Shown here piece by piece: positions 16,379 to 25,079 of a DNA stretch of 64,000 bases. The DNA is from Helicobacter_D sp964464895 (GTDB taxonomy: Bacteria; Campylobacterota; Campylobacteria; Campylobacterales; Helicobacteraceae), in assembly GCA_964464895.1 (NCBI GenBank), contig CAYXGY010000005.1:1-64000 (forward strand), in the 5' to 3' direction. Position 1 is the stretch's first letter, and each line of letters begins with the position of its first letter. The notes below the pieces were generated by a model. That model searched no databases and was not told the origin of the DNA. It worked only from the letters and a program-made list of their open reading frames with translations. A program made the translations under genes and the position numbers.

Positions 16379-17560
16379 ATGGGAAGCGGGCAAAAACAAT
16401 CTGCAAAAAGCAAAAATAGCATTATGCAATCGGGTCTCAAAAGAAATCTAGGGCAGTTTTTTAGTCCCAAGATTCTTGTAGAAAAATGTATTTCTTTGAT
16501 ACAAAACAAAAATGGGAGACTTTTAGAGCCAAGTTGTGGGAATTTAGCCTTTAAAGAATGTTTGAAAGAAAATGCAGTTTTTATTGAGATTGATAAAAGT
16601 TTGATAGAGGATAAAAGAGTTTCAAATATGGATTTTTTTGATTATTCTATGGAAGAGAAATTTGACACAATTATAGGCAACCCTCCTTATGTGGATAATA
16701 AGTTTTTAAACATTACGCACCAAACAAATATCAATGTAGAAGCAAACTTATATCTTTATTTTATTGAGAAATGCTTTTATCATTTAAAAGAAGGTGGTGA
16801 GTTGATTTTTATTGTCCCACGAGATTTTATTAAGCTTACTTCTGCAAGACATACTAATCAGTTACTTTTGAATAATGGGACGATTACGCATTTCTTTGAC
16901 TATGGTGATAAAAAACTATTCCGCGAATCTTGTCCCAATGTCTGTATTTTCCGATACGAAAAAGGTAATTTTTCTTACCAAACCCAAACTTTTAGTGGTA
17001 AGAAGCATTTGTTAATTCAAGATGGTATTATTTCCTTTAGCCAAAGTCTCAAGGTAAAATCACTCGGGGAACTTTTTGATATAAAAGTAGGAGCAGTTAG
17101 TGGTAGAGATGAAGTTTTTATTAGTGAATGTGGAGAGGAGTTTGTCTGCTCACAAACAGCAAAAACGGGCAAGCTGAAAAAAATGATTTATGAAAGATAT
17201 GATTTAGAACTTGAAAAATATAAAAAAATTTTGCTAAATCGTGGTATTAAAAAATTTAATGAGAAGAATTGGTGGGCTTGGGGGCGTTCGGTAAACTTTA
17301 GAGAAAATGAGCCTAGAATTTATGTGAATTGCAAAACAAGAAATAAAAAACCATTTTTCATTCACCAATGCAAAAAATGGGACGGCTCTGTTTTGGCACT
17401 TTTTCCAAAGATTCCTTTAAATTTGGAAAGAGCGGCAGAGCAATTAAATACATTGAATTGGGAGCAAATGGGGTTTGTAACAGGGGGTAGATATATTTTT
17501 GCTCAAAAATCCTTAAAAGAGGCAATGATAGATGACACAATATTTAGAAAACATTGTTGA
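16379..17560 (+). CDS. N6-adenine DNA methyltransferase (M.TaqI-like) of a type II R-M system
   Basis: A 393-residue gamma-class methyltransferase: GQFFSP near residue 25, motif I LLEPSCGNLAF (48-58), catalytic motif IV NPPY at 101-104, then a C-terminal target-recognition domain. It protects the host DNA site against the partner nuclease. The recognition sequence cannot be read from the protein. It starts 8 bases after the permease stop, with AGGGGA before its ATG, and overlaps the nuclease gene by 29 bases. Its lower GC content and position inside a transporter operon point to horizontal insertion. Confidence 0.88.
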   Translation: MGSGQKQSAKSKNSIMQSGLKRNLGQFFSPKILVEKCISLIQNKNGRLLEPSCGNLAFKECLKENAVFIEIDKSLIEDKRVSNMDFFDYSMEEKFDTIIGNPPYVDNKFLNITHQTNINVEANLYLYFIEKCFYHLKEGGELIFIVPRDFIKLTSARHTNQLLLNNGTITHFFDYGDKKLFRESCPNVCIFRYEKGNFSYQTQTFSGKKHLLIQDGIISFSQSLKVKSLGELFDIKVGAVSGRDEVFISECGEEFVCSQTAKTGKLKKMIYERYDLELEKYKKILLNRGIKKFNEKNWWAWGRSVNFRENEPRIYVNCKTRNKKPFFIHQCKKWDGSVLALFPKIPLNLERAAEQLNTLNWEQMGFVTGGRYIFAQKSLKEAMIDDTIFRKHC

Positions 17561-18158
17561 TTTTTTGAAAAATCACCCACTTGTATTAAGTAACGAAAAT
17601 GATGATGGTAGATTGAATTCTGCTACAAATGAAGAAATGATTTTAAAAAAATTGTTTGAAAAGTTCAAAGAAATCAAAATTCCAAGTATTAGAGAATGGT
17701 ATGATTTTAGAATCTACGATAAAGAAGAGATTTTTGTTAATATTAAAATTTCAGATTTAAACAATGGCTCGGCAGATAACTGCTCATCAAAATTAGGTAT
17801 GGGTTATGCTTTAAGCGGGGTTAAAAATATGCCTTTGACGTGGGATAAGTTTCATAGTATGCTAGTAGACGAATTAAAAATAGGCCATGATTACTACTTT
17901 TTAGTAATAAATAAAAATAACACACAAGATTGCTTTTATACATCGCTTAAAAGAATTCAAACGCTCGTGCCAAATGGTAATAATTTACCTTTCCAATGTG
18001 ATTGGTCTAAAAATAGGGAGTTTTCAAATAGGACTGAGATTGAGGCTATGCGGTATATTTTGGATATTTATATAAAAAGTTGGGATAAAAAGGTCAAGGG
18101 ATACCCTTTTATGCTAAAAGAAATGCTAGTGAATCATAGAATTTTGGAGACTGAATAA
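17532..18158 (+). CDS. Putative type II restriction endonuclease
   Basis: A 208-residue protein overlapping the end of the methyltransferase gene, the usual place for a partner nuclease. The segment REWYDFRIYDKEEIFVNIK (Asp58, Asn70-Ile-Lys72) resembles the D...(D/E)xK active site of EcoRV/HincII-like PD-(D/E)XK enzymes, with Asn in place of the second acidic residue. GRLNSATNEEMILKKL and SSKLGMGYALSG are other conserved-looking blocks. It appears full length. The function is inferred mostly from context, and the recognition site is unknown. Confidence 0.7.
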   Translation: MTQYLENIVDFLKNHPLVLSNENDDGRLNSATNEEMILKKLFEKFKEIKIPSIREWYDFRIYDKEEIFVNIKISDLNNGSADNCSSKLGMGYALSGVKNMPLTWDKFHSMLVDELKIGHDYYFLVINKNNTQDCFYTSLKRIQTLVPNGNNLPFQCDWSKNREFSNRTEIEAMRYILDIYIKSWDKKVKGYPFMLKEMLVNHRILETE

Positions 18159-18192
18159 GGAAATATTAGGTATTTTAAATTAGGAAAAACAG

Positions 18193-18846
18193 ATGGAATT
18201 ACTTTTTTTGCCTCAAAATATTTTAAGAATTGCGCAAGGGGTGCTAACAACGTTCCAGATTGCGCTCATAGCGATTCTATTTTCTTGTCTTTTTGGTTTT
18301 ATTTTGGGCTATGTGATGACTCTGCGCTCTAGGATTTTGCGTAGCATTTGCAGGCTTTATTTGGAATCTATCCGTATTATTCCGATTCTTGCGTGGTTGT
18401 TTATCGTTTATTTTGGCTTCTCAAGTCTAATAAATTTAAGTGGAGTGAGTGCGTGTATCTTGGTTTTTAGCCTTTGGGGAATCGCAGAAATGGGAGATTT
18501 GGTGCGGGGAGCAATTTCAAGCTTGCCTCCACATCAAGCACAGAGTGCTAGGGCTTTGGGCTTGAGTGAATTTGCAGTGCAATATTACATCGTATTTCCG
18601 CAGAGCTTCAAACGTCTTTTGCCTAGTCTCGTGAATCTTTTTACAAGAATGATAAAAACAACTTCTCTCGCGGCACTGATTGGGGTGAGTGATATGCTAA
18701 AAGTCGGGCAACAAATCATTGAAGTGAATCTCATTGCTTATCCGACAGCAAGTTTTTGGGTCTATGGAGGAATCTTTATGATATACTTTGCCTTGTGCTA
18801 TCCTCTCTCACTTTGGAGTAGAAATTTAGAAAAGAAATTAACTTAA
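18193..18846 (+). CDS. glnP: Amino-acid ABC transporter permease, second subunit
   Basis: A 217-residue membrane protein with about five helices and the polar-amino-acid permease motifs YLESIRIIPILAWLF and QSARALGLSEFAVQYYIVFP (EAA loop). It is the partner of the permease at 15699. In H. pylori, as I recall, the two permease genes and the ATPase are adjacent. Here 1.8 kb of R-M genes lie between the permeases. The ATPase gene follows after 14 bases. Confidence 0.9.
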   Translation: MELLFLPQNILRIAQGVLTTFQIALIAILFSCLFGFILGYVMTLRSRILRSICRLYLESIRIIPILAWLFIVYFGFSSLINLSGVSACILVFSLWGIAEMGDLVRGAISSLPPHQAQSARALGLSEFAVQYYIVFPQSFKRLLPSLVNLFTRMIKTTSLAALIGVSDMLKVGQQIIEVNLIAYPTASFWVYGGIFMIYFALCYPLSLWSRNLEKKLT

Positions 18847-18860
18847 ATTTAAGGAAATAA

Positions 18861-19610
18861 ATGAGCCATCAACCGATTCTTTTGAGGTTAGAAAATATTA
18901 CCAAAAAATATGGAGAAAATCTCGTCTTGGATTCTGTGAGTTTGAATGTTACAAAGGGTGAAGTTTGTGCGATTTTGGGACCTAGTGGTTGTGGGAAAAG
19001 CACATTTTTGCGATGCATTAATGGCTTAGAATCCATTCAAGGCGGCAAGATTTTTTTTAAAGATACGCAAATTGGTGGAGAAAATATAAAAGTGCAATGG
19101 ACGAAGATTCGGCAAAAAATTGGTATGGTGTTTCAAAATTACGAGCTTTTCCCGCATTTAACTGTATTAGAGAACATTATTTTAGCACCGATGAAAGTGG
19201 AGAATCGCAAGAAAGAAGAGGCGATTTCTCAAGCTCTTGGGTTGCTTAAACGCGTGGGTTTGGAGCAAAAAAAGAATGTCTATCCCAAAGAATTAAGTGG
19301 AGGACAAAAACAACGCGTTGCGATTGTACGTGCTCTTTGTATGAATCCAGAGATTATGCTTTTTGATGAGGTAACAGCTTCGTTAGACCCAGAAATGGTA
19401 AAAGAGGTGTTAGATGTGATTAAAGAGCTAGCAAGTGATGGAATGACAATGCTACTAGTAACCCACGAGATGAAATTTGCTCAAAATGTTGCAGATAGAA
19501 TCGTGTTTTTTGACCACGGTAGAATTGCTGAAATTGCAAGCCCACAAGAGTTTTTTAAGAATCCAAGCAGTGAGAGAGCCAAAAAGTTTTTGAGCGTTTT
19601 TGAATTTTAG
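18861..19610 (+). CDS. glnQ: Amino-acid ABC transporter ATP-binding protein
   Basis: A 249-residue ATPase of the polar amino-acid transporter family: Walker A GPSGCGKST (about 39-47), Q-loop VFQNYELFPH, signature LSGGQKQRVAIVRAL, Walker B IMLFDEVTASLD and the H-loop VTHEM. Walker B has Val-Thr where most members have Pro-Thr or Ala-Thr, a small change. It is the last gene of the transporter operon. The solute-binding component is not in the window. Confidence 0.95.
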   Translation: MSHQPILLRLENITKKYGENLVLDSVSLNVTKGEVCAILGPSGCGKSTFLRCINGLESIQGGKIFFKDTQIGGENIKVQWTKIRQKIGMVFQNYELFPHLTVLENIILAPMKVENRKKEEAISQALGLLKRVGLEQKKNVYPKELSGGQKQRVAIVRALCMNPEIMLFDEVTASLDPEMVKEVLDVIKELASDGMTMLLVTHEMKFAQNVADRIVFFDHGRIAEIASPQEFFKNPSSERAKKFLSVFEF

Positions 19611-19932
19611 AGATGTGAATATTGCCAAAAACTGCTTCAAAATATTAGAGACAGCAGCAAGTAATATTTTGTGATTCATTCTCTCTTTTTATCTTTGTGA
19701 TATGTCAATGGAGTAAATAAAACACGCATTGCTTTGTTTTTCTCGCATTTTTTATTGATTTGAGATTTAAATCTGCTACCAAATTTTTATATTATTATTG
19801 ATAAGATAGGGGCAAAATTTATGGTTTTGCATAGTCTTTTTTAGGAAATAAAATGCGCCATTTTAACATAATTTACAATGGACAATCCCTTAAAAAACTT
19901 GTATAATTGCGAAACTTTATTAAGGAGAGAAA
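19611..19932. other. Intergenic region after glnQ
   Basis: This AT-rich stretch of about 320 bases has a possible AT-rich hairpin, AAAATATTA (19639-19647) with TAATATTTT (19662-19670), that may end the glnQ transcript. A promoter for the following mini-lipoprotein gene lies at its right end. I see no ORF with a credible start. Confidence 0.45.
19902..19907 (+). promoter_or_regulatory. Sigma70-type -10 box for the mini-lipoprotein gene
   Basis: A perfect TATAAT 25 bases before the ATG, followed by AAGGAG. This would give a short leader of about 20 bases, an arrangement that supports the small gene being expressed. Confidence 0.6.
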
Positions 19933-20043
19933 ATGAAAAAGCTTTTAGTTTTATTGGGAATTTTAGGTTTAATGTTTGCATTTAATGCGTGTAAAGGAAA
20001 TGACTATCAACACCCTTCCCACCGCAGTGGTCAGACAAAATAA
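19933..20043 (+). CDS. 36-residue predicted lipoprotein
   Basis: The peptide begins MKKLLVLLGILGLMFAFNAC, a complete signal sequence ending in a lipobox-like FNAC, so Cys20 would be lipidated. The mature part is only 17 residues (KGNDYQHPSHRSGQTK after the Cys), polar with three His. A -10 box and AAGGAG sit upstream at ideal distances. It resembles very small lipoproteins of other proteobacteria, but I do not recognise the family. It ends about 100 bases before the sigma54-like site of flgI. Confidence 0.65.
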   Translation: MKKLLVLLGILGLMFAFNACKGNDYQHPSHRSGQTK

Positions 20044-20144
20044 CTTCAAATAAGACTTTGGGATTCTGTTACGAGAATCCTTGAAGTTGCAAGACAAATC
20101 TTTATAATAATTCTAAAAAATACAAATTAATCATAAAGTAATTG

Positions 20145-20159
20145 TGGAATAAAATTTGC
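20145..20159 (+). promoter_or_regulatory. Sigma54 (RpoN)-type promoter upstream of flgI
   Basis: TGGAATAAAATTTGC matches the -24/-12 pattern TGG-N9-TTGC, with GG and GC exactly 10 bases apart. It lies 43 bases before the flgI ATG. Rod, hook and ring genes in Campylobacter and Helicobacter are commonly RpoN-dependent, and flgS, which encodes the kinase of the RpoN activation pathway, is in the same gene cluster. The site assignment is inference from the match. Confidence 0.55.
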
Positions 20160-20201
20160 TTATCTTTTGATAGTTTAAGCGAGAAAAAGGATATTCAAGC
20201 A

Positions 20202-21287
20202 ATGAAACAACTTCATAAGATTCCAATGATTTTGGGCGCATTAATACTCTTTGCCATTCCCTCTTTGGGCGCAAAAGTGGGTGATTTGGTGAATGTTGTG
20301 GGGGTACGTGATAATCAACTCATTGGTTATGGTTTGGTCGTAGGTCTCAATGGAACAGGAGATAAAACCACCTCTACTTTTACAATGCAATCCATTTCAA
20401 ATATGTTAGAAAGTGTCAATGTTAAGGTTGATCCTAATGATATTAGCTCAAAAAATGCCGCGGCAGTAATGGTAACGGCAAAATTACCAGCTTTTGCAAG
20501 ACAGGGTGATAAGATTGATATTGTTGTCTCTAGTATCGGAGATGCGAAATCTTTAGAAGGAGGTACTCTTTTGCTTACGCCTCTTAGTGGTTTAGATGGT
20601 AGAATCTATGCTGTGGCGCAAGGTGCTGTTGGAATCGGGGGCAAAAGTGAGAGAGGAGGGAGTGCAAACCATCCCCTAGCAGGTTTGTTACCTAATGGTG
20701 CTACGGTGGAGAGAGAAGTAAGCTATGACCTTTATAATAAAACGCACGCAACTTTAAGTTTGAAAGAATCTAATTTCCAAAATGCAGTGCGCATTCAAAC
20801 GCGGATTAATGCGACTTTTCCTAATCCGCAAAATACAGAAGAATCCCAACAATCTCCTATCGCAACCGCAGTAGATCCTCGCACAATCAAATTGCAACGC
20901 CCACAAGAGATGAGTATGGTAGAATTTTTAGCTCGTGTGCAAGAGATTGAAGTAGATACAATCAAAGAAGATAGAATCATCATTAATGAGCGCACAGGAA
21001 CGATTATTGCTGGTATGAGCGTAGAGGTTTCCCCTGTGGTGGTAACGCATAATAATATTACAATCAAGGTCAGTAATGAGCCAAACAATGACCCAGAGGC
21101 TGTTGATATGGGTAATGGAGCGACCTTTAGTGCGCAAGGCGCAATGGTAACGAGTGAAAATAACCCAACAATTTCAAGCGTAACGCGTGCGTTGCAACGT
21201 ATGGGAGCGACGCCTAAAGATGTGATTGCGATTTTAGAAACAATGAAAAAAGCAGGCGCATTTAATGCGGATTTAGAGATTATATAA
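20202..21287 (+). CDS. flgI: Flagellar P-ring protein
   Basis: FlgI forms the periplasmic ring around the flagellar rod. The 361-residue product has a signal peptide (PMILGALILFAIPSLGA) and the family features DLVNVVGVRDNQLIGYGLVVGL, GTGDKT and the C-terminal LQRMGATPKDVIAILE. The ATG at 20202 is chosen over a TTG at 20142 because it opens the signal peptide and AAGGA lies 10 bases upstream. The TTG overlaps the predicted sigma54 site. It is followed by flgJ and flgS, the same order as in H. pylori. Confidence 0.96.
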   Translation: MKQLHKIPMILGALILFAIPSLGAKVGDLVNVVGVRDNQLIGYGLVVGLNGTGDKTTSTFTMQSISNMLESVNVKVDPNDISSKNAAAVMVTAKLPAFARQGDKIDIVVSSIGDAKSLEGGTLLLTPLSGLDGRIYAVAQGAVGIGGKSERGGSANHPLAGLLPNGATVEREVSYDLYNKTHATLSLKESNFQNAVRIQTRINATFPNPQNTEESQQSPIATAVDPRTIKLQRPQEMSMVEFLARVQEIEVDTIKEDRIIINERTGTIIAGMSVEVSPVVVTHNNITIKVSNEPNNDPEAVDMGNGATFSAQGAMVTSENNPTISSVTRALQRMGATPKDVIAILETMKKAGAFNADLEII

Positions 21288-21297
21288 GGAGTTTAAA

Positions 21298-21630
21298 ATG
21301 AATTTTGACTTTAATGGAATCGGTGGTGGATATTCTAAAGAGTTATTGGACGCAGCAAAATCAATGCCAAATATCATTAAAACCGATGATGATTCAAGAC
21401 TTAGGGAACAAACTGATGCTTTTGAAGCATTGATTATCAAAAATATGCTTGATACGGCTTTAAAAATGGACGAATCTCTTTTTCCTAAAGCCCCCGGACA
21501 CGATATTTATGAGTCTATGTATCGTGATACTTTGGCAGATAGTCTAAGCGGAAGCTTTGGTTTTAGCGATTTGCTTTATGATTATCTCAAAGATTTACAA
21601 GGCAAACAAGGTTTTAAGGGCGAGATGTGA
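21298..21630 (+). CDS. flgJ: FlgJ-like rod-binding protein, no muramidase domain
   Basis: A 110-residue protein matching the N-terminal rod-binding (rod cap) part of FlgJ: REQTDAFEALIIKNMLDTAL and YESMYRDTLADSLS. The C-terminal peptidoglycan hydrolase domain found in enterobacterial FlgJ is absent, as is usual in epsilonproteobacteria. It would help rod assembly in the periplasm. AAGGAG lies before the ATG. Its stop overlaps the flgS start. Confidence 0.85.
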   Translation: MNFDFNGIGGGYSKELLDAAKSMPNIIKTDDDSRLREQTDAFEALIIKNMLDTALKMDESLFPKAPGHDIYESMYRDTLADSLSGSFGFSDLLYDYLKDLQGKQGFKGEM

Positions 21631-22646
21631 TAGACCAAAACCTGCTAGAATCTCTAAGTAGTAGCGATAAGGAATCCTTTGCGAAAGGCTTAAAAGAACT
21701 TATCACCCAAACTTATGAGGTAGAAAAAGAGTTTGTGGAGTTAAAAGCTCTTTTTGAAGAAGTTTTAGATGTTTTGCCAACAGCCGTTTGGGTATTAGAG
21801 CAAGAGGGCGAGATTTTTTATCAAAACAGCCTTGCAAGTGAGATTCCAGAATTATTAGAAAAACTTGATTTATCGCAAAACAATCGGCAAGAAATTGAGT
21901 TAGAATCTTTCGGTGAATCCAAAGTTTATTTGGTACAATCCAATCAAAAATTAAACAAACTGATTATTTCTGCCACAGATATTACAAGCGAAAAACGTCG
22001 TGAAAGGCTTGCTTCAATGGGGCAAATTTCTGCACATTTAGCTCACGAAATCAGGAATCCTGTAGGTTCTGTGGCTCTCCTTGCTTCTACGCTTGCCAAT
22101 CGTGTGGAGTTAAAAAACAAGACTCTTGTGCTAGAGATTAAAAAATCTATTTGGAGAGTGGAACGCATTGTTAAGGCAACGCTGCTATTTTCTAAAGGCG
22201 TGCATTGCAATAAGGCAAAAATCAATACCCAAAATATTGAAGACGAATTGAACGAAGCATTAGGGTATTATACTTATTCTAAAAATATTAATTTCCTCTT
22301 TAACTTTGAATGCGATTCCTTTGAGGCGGATTTTGACTTGCTTTGTATCGTGCTTCAAAACTTCTTATTTAATGCAATTGACGCAATAGAAGAAAGCGAA
22401 GATGAAAAGGGAGCCATAGAGATTTGTTGCGTCAAAGATTCGCAAAATGCGATTTTTAAGATTTATGATAGTGGCAAACCAATCGAGAATCCAGAGATTC
22501 TTTTTGAACCCTTTAAAAGCACAAAATTAAAAGGGAATGGTTTAGGGCTAGCATTATCCTTGCAAATCATTGAGGCACACGGGGGTAGAATCTCTTTAAT
22601 GGAGGGGGATAGAAAAGGATTTGAAATCATTATCCCACAATCTTAA
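21627..22646 (+). CDS. flgS: Flagellar sensor histidine kinase FlgS
   Basis: FlgS is the cytoplasmic kinase that phosphorylates FlgR to activate RpoN-dependent flagellar genes. The 339-residue product has a PAS-like N-terminal part (about 45-115), the H-box MGQISAHLAHEIRNPVGS with the phospho-accepting His, and the ATPase boxes N (NFLFNAIDAIEES), G1 (IYDSGKP) and G2 (KGNGLGLALS). No membrane segment is visible. The start is GTG, overlapping the flgJ stop by four bases. Confidence 0.92.
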   Translation: MIDQNLLESLSSSDKESFAKGLKELITQTYEVEKEFVELKALFEEVLDVLPTAVWVLEQEGEIFYQNSLASEIPELLEKLDLSQNNRQEIELESFGESKVYLVQSNQKLNKLIISATDITSEKRRERLASMGQISAHLAHEIRNPVGSVALLASTLANRVELKNKTLVLEIKKSIWRVERIVKATLLFSKGVHCNKAKINTQNIEDELNEALGYYTYSKNINFLFNFECDSFEADFDLLCIVLQNFLFNAIDAIEESEDEKGAIEICCVKDSQNAIFKIYDSGKPIENPEILFEPFKSTKLKGNGLGLALSLQIIEAHGGRISLMEGDRKGFEIIIPQS

Positions 22647-22778
22647 GAGAATTTAAACGCGTAAAATTTGCACACTTTATTGAAAAATTAAATTTTTGTT
22701 ACATTTTCGCGCGGATATACAATAGGAATTAAGGCTTTTTGAGGTAAAATTCTCTACCACACCAACAAAAGGGCAAAG

Positions 22779-23990
22779 ATGGGCGATAATAATATTCAAA
22801 AAATGCAGAATGTAAAGAGTTTGCGTGAAGTCAATGTCAAAGACAAACGCGTTTTGATTCGTGTAGATTTTAATGTTCCAATGGATAGTGAGTTAAATAT
22901 TAGCGATGATACAAGAATCCGTGAGGCAATCCCAACAATTAATTACTGCATTGATAATGGGGCAAAATCCATTATTTTAGTTAGTCACTTAGGGCGTCCA
23001 AAAGGCAGAAGCAATGAATTTTCGTTGAAGCATATTTTAAAAAGATTAGAAAGACTTTTGTCTAAAGATGTTGTTTTTGTGGATCATTTGGACAATGCAC
23101 AAGTTACCCTAAATACATTAGTTGATGGCAGTATTGTTTTATTGGAAAATATCCGATTCTATGAGGGAGAGGAAAAAAACGACCTAGAATTATCACAAAA
23201 GCTTGCTAATCTTTGTGATATTTATGTCAATGATGCCTTTGGAACAGCGCACCGCAAGCATTCTTCTACTTATGGAATTGCTAATTATGCGAAAGAAAAA
23301 GTAGCAGGCTTATTGCTTAAAAAAGAAATTGATTCTTTCGCAATCGCACTCTCAAACCCTTTGCGCCCTTTATTGCTTATCGTTGGTGGCTCGAAAGTTT
23401 CTTCAAAACTCACACTTTTGAAATCTATTTTAGATGTAGTGGATAAAATTATTATTGGTGGAGCGATGAGCAATACTTTTCTAAAAGCAGTAGGCTATGA
23501 TATGAAAAATTCCTTGATTGAAGAGAATTTATTAGAGGAAGCACGGAGTATTTTAAGAAATGCCAAAGAGAAAGGTGTGAAAATTTATTTGCCTGTAGAT
23601 GTGGTTTCAACCAATGATTTAAAAGAATCTAAGGAAATCAAAATTAGCCCCGCACAAGATATTCCCGATGGTTTAATGGCAGTAGATATTGGACCTGCAA
23701 CAGTGAAACTCTTTAATGAGGTAATTCGGGATTGTGAAACGATTATTTGGAATGGACCATTGGGTGTTTATGAGAATCAGAAATTTTCTCGGGGGACTTT
23801 CAGTATCTCTCATACAATTGCGGATACTTACTCGTATAGCGTGATTGGAGGAGGTGATACGGCAGATGCAGTGGATAAAGCAGGGAATAAAGACGGAATG
23901 AGTTTCACCTCCACAGGTGGGGGCGCAAGCCTAGAATTGCTTGAAGGTGCAGTATTGCCTGCATTTGAAGTATTGGATAAGAGAGTGTAA
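22779..23990 (+). CDS. pgk: Phosphoglycerate kinase
   Basis: The enzyme interconverts 1,3-bisphosphoglycerate and 3-phosphoglycerate with ADP/ATP. The 403-residue product has the signature RVLIRVDFNVPM, the SHLGRPKG substrate motif, GGSKVSSK and the nucleotide-site GGGDTADAV. The start at 22779 has AAGGG five bases upstream and adds about 15 residues before the family core. It is followed by a long hairpin and corA, the same gene pair as in H. pylori. Confidence 0.96.
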   Translation: MGDNNIQKMQNVKSLREVNVKDKRVLIRVDFNVPMDSELNISDDTRIREAIPTINYCIDNGAKSIILVSHLGRPKGRSNEFSLKHILKRLERLLSKDVVFVDHLDNAQVTLNTLVDGSIVLLENIRFYEGEEKNDLELSQKLANLCDIYVNDAFGTAHRKHSSTYGIANYAKEKVAGLLLKKEIDSFAIALSNPLRPLLLIVGGSKVSSKLTLLKSILDVVDKIIIGGAMSNTFLKAVGYDMKNSLIEENLLEEARSILRNAKEKGVKIYLPVDVVSTNDLKESKEIKISPAQDIPDGLMAVDIGPATVKLFNEVIRDCETIIWNGPLGVYENQKFSRGTFSISHTIADTYSYSVIGGGDTADAVDKAGNKDGMSFTSTGGGASLELLEGAVLPAFEVLDKRV

Positions 23991-24020
23991 AATGGGAGAA
24001 CCCCCTACGAAAAGAATGCG

Positions 24021-24047
24021 CTAAAGGAGATTCTAAATCTCCTTTAG
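24021..24047 (+). terminator. Perfect 12-bp hairpin between pgk and corA
   Basis: CTAAAGGAGATT and AATCTCCTTTAG form a perfect 12-bp stem with the loop CTA. Only TTGTTG follows, so the T tract is weak. It may terminate the pgk transcript partially or act as an mRNA end or regulatory hairpin for corA, whose ATG lies 22 bases downstream. Confidence 0.6.
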
Positions 24048-24069
24048 TTGTTGAAATTAGAGGTAGATT

Positions 24070-25023
24070 ATGAATCTTTTTATTAAACGTAATGGTATGG
24101 TGGTAAGGGAAAGCATACAAGCCGTTGAAGCGGTGCAAGTAGATGCGGATATACTTTGGATTGATTTGCTACATCCAACAGCGCAAGAAATAGCTTATAT
24201 TTCTAAAACATATTTGTTGGACATTCCAACTAAAGAAGAGCGGGAAGAGATTGAGGAATCCTCACGTTATTGGGAAAATAGTGAAACGGTAACGATTAAC
24301 ACTTACTTCCTGACGCGTCCAAGCGAGGGAAATATCTTACATAACGAAACAATTACCTTTTTGATAACGCATAATATTCTTTTTACCGTGCGGTATAGTG
24401 AGTTTAAGGTGTTTGATGAAATCCAACAACGTGTGCTCGCGAGTCCTAAAAACTTTGAAGATGGATTTGACTTGATTTCTAAAATTTTTGAATTACGTGT
24501 AGAAAAAGATGCGGATATGCTAGAGAGTATCGCAAAGCAAACGCGTCTATTGCGTCGCTCTGTCGTGTTTGATAAGAAGTTAGGCGATGAAATTTTAGAG
24601 AATTTGTCCGTTTTGCAAGAAATGCACTTGAGCTTGCGTGATAGTTTGTTTGATAAAAGGCTTGCGATTGCTGCATTATTGCGTACGCGCAAGACAGATG
24701 TAGAGGTGAAAAAAGATTTAGGAATCGTGCTAAAGGACATTAATTCACTTGTAGATTTTGCCAATGTCAATATGAATATTTTAGACAATATCCAAACGCT
24801 TTTCTCAAACCAAATCAACATTGAACAAAACAAAATTATCAAGATTTTTACAATGGTAACCGTGGGAATGATGCCACCGACATTGATTGCTACGATTTAT
24901 GGAATGAACTTCAAATATATGCCAGAGTTAGAATGGACTTACGCATATCCTGTGGTTTTAGTCATAATGATTATTTCTACGATTATTCCTTTTGTTTATT
25001 TCAAAAAGAAAAAGTGGATGTAA
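24070..25023 (+). CDS. corA: CorA-type magnesium transporter
   Basis: A 317-residue protein with a long soluble helical N-terminal domain and two C-terminal membrane helices. The first ends in the diagnostic YGMNF selectivity motif (IYGMNFKYMPELEW). It mediates passive Mg2+ uptake as a pentamer. The short basic C-terminal tail (YFKKKKWM) is typical. It follows pgk through a strong hairpin, and AGAGGT lies before the ATG. Confidence 0.95.
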   Translation: MNLFIKRNGMVVRESIQAVEAVQVDADILWIDLLHPTAQEIAYISKTYLLDIPTKEEREEIEESSRYWENSETVTINTYFLTRPSEGNILHNETITFLITHNILFTVRYSEFKVFDEIQQRVLASPKNFEDGFDLISKIFELRVEKDADMLESIAKQTRLLRRSVVFDKKLGDEILENLSVLQEMHLSLRDSLFDKRLAIAALLRTRKTDVEVKKDLGIVLKDINSLVDFANVNMNILDNIQTLFSNQINIEQNKIIKIFTMVTVGMMPPTLIATIYGMNFKYMPELEWTYAYPVVLVIMIISTIIPFVYFKKKKWM

Positions 25024-25079
25024 GGGGGATTAGAGGGGCAGGGGGTTGGATATATGCTTAAGATTGCGAGATTTTAACC

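Noticed and set aside
16360..18192. Target-site duplication flanking the R-M insertion
   Set aside because: The short similar strings TTAGGGGAA and TTAGGAAA at the two ends are also normal ribosome binding sequences, so they are not convincing evidence of transposition.
24303..24842. 179-codon minus-strand ORF inside corA
   Set aside because: corA is unmistakable on the plus strand with its GMN motif. The reverse frame is a shadow with Ser/Asn/Lys-rich sequence and no ribosome binding site.
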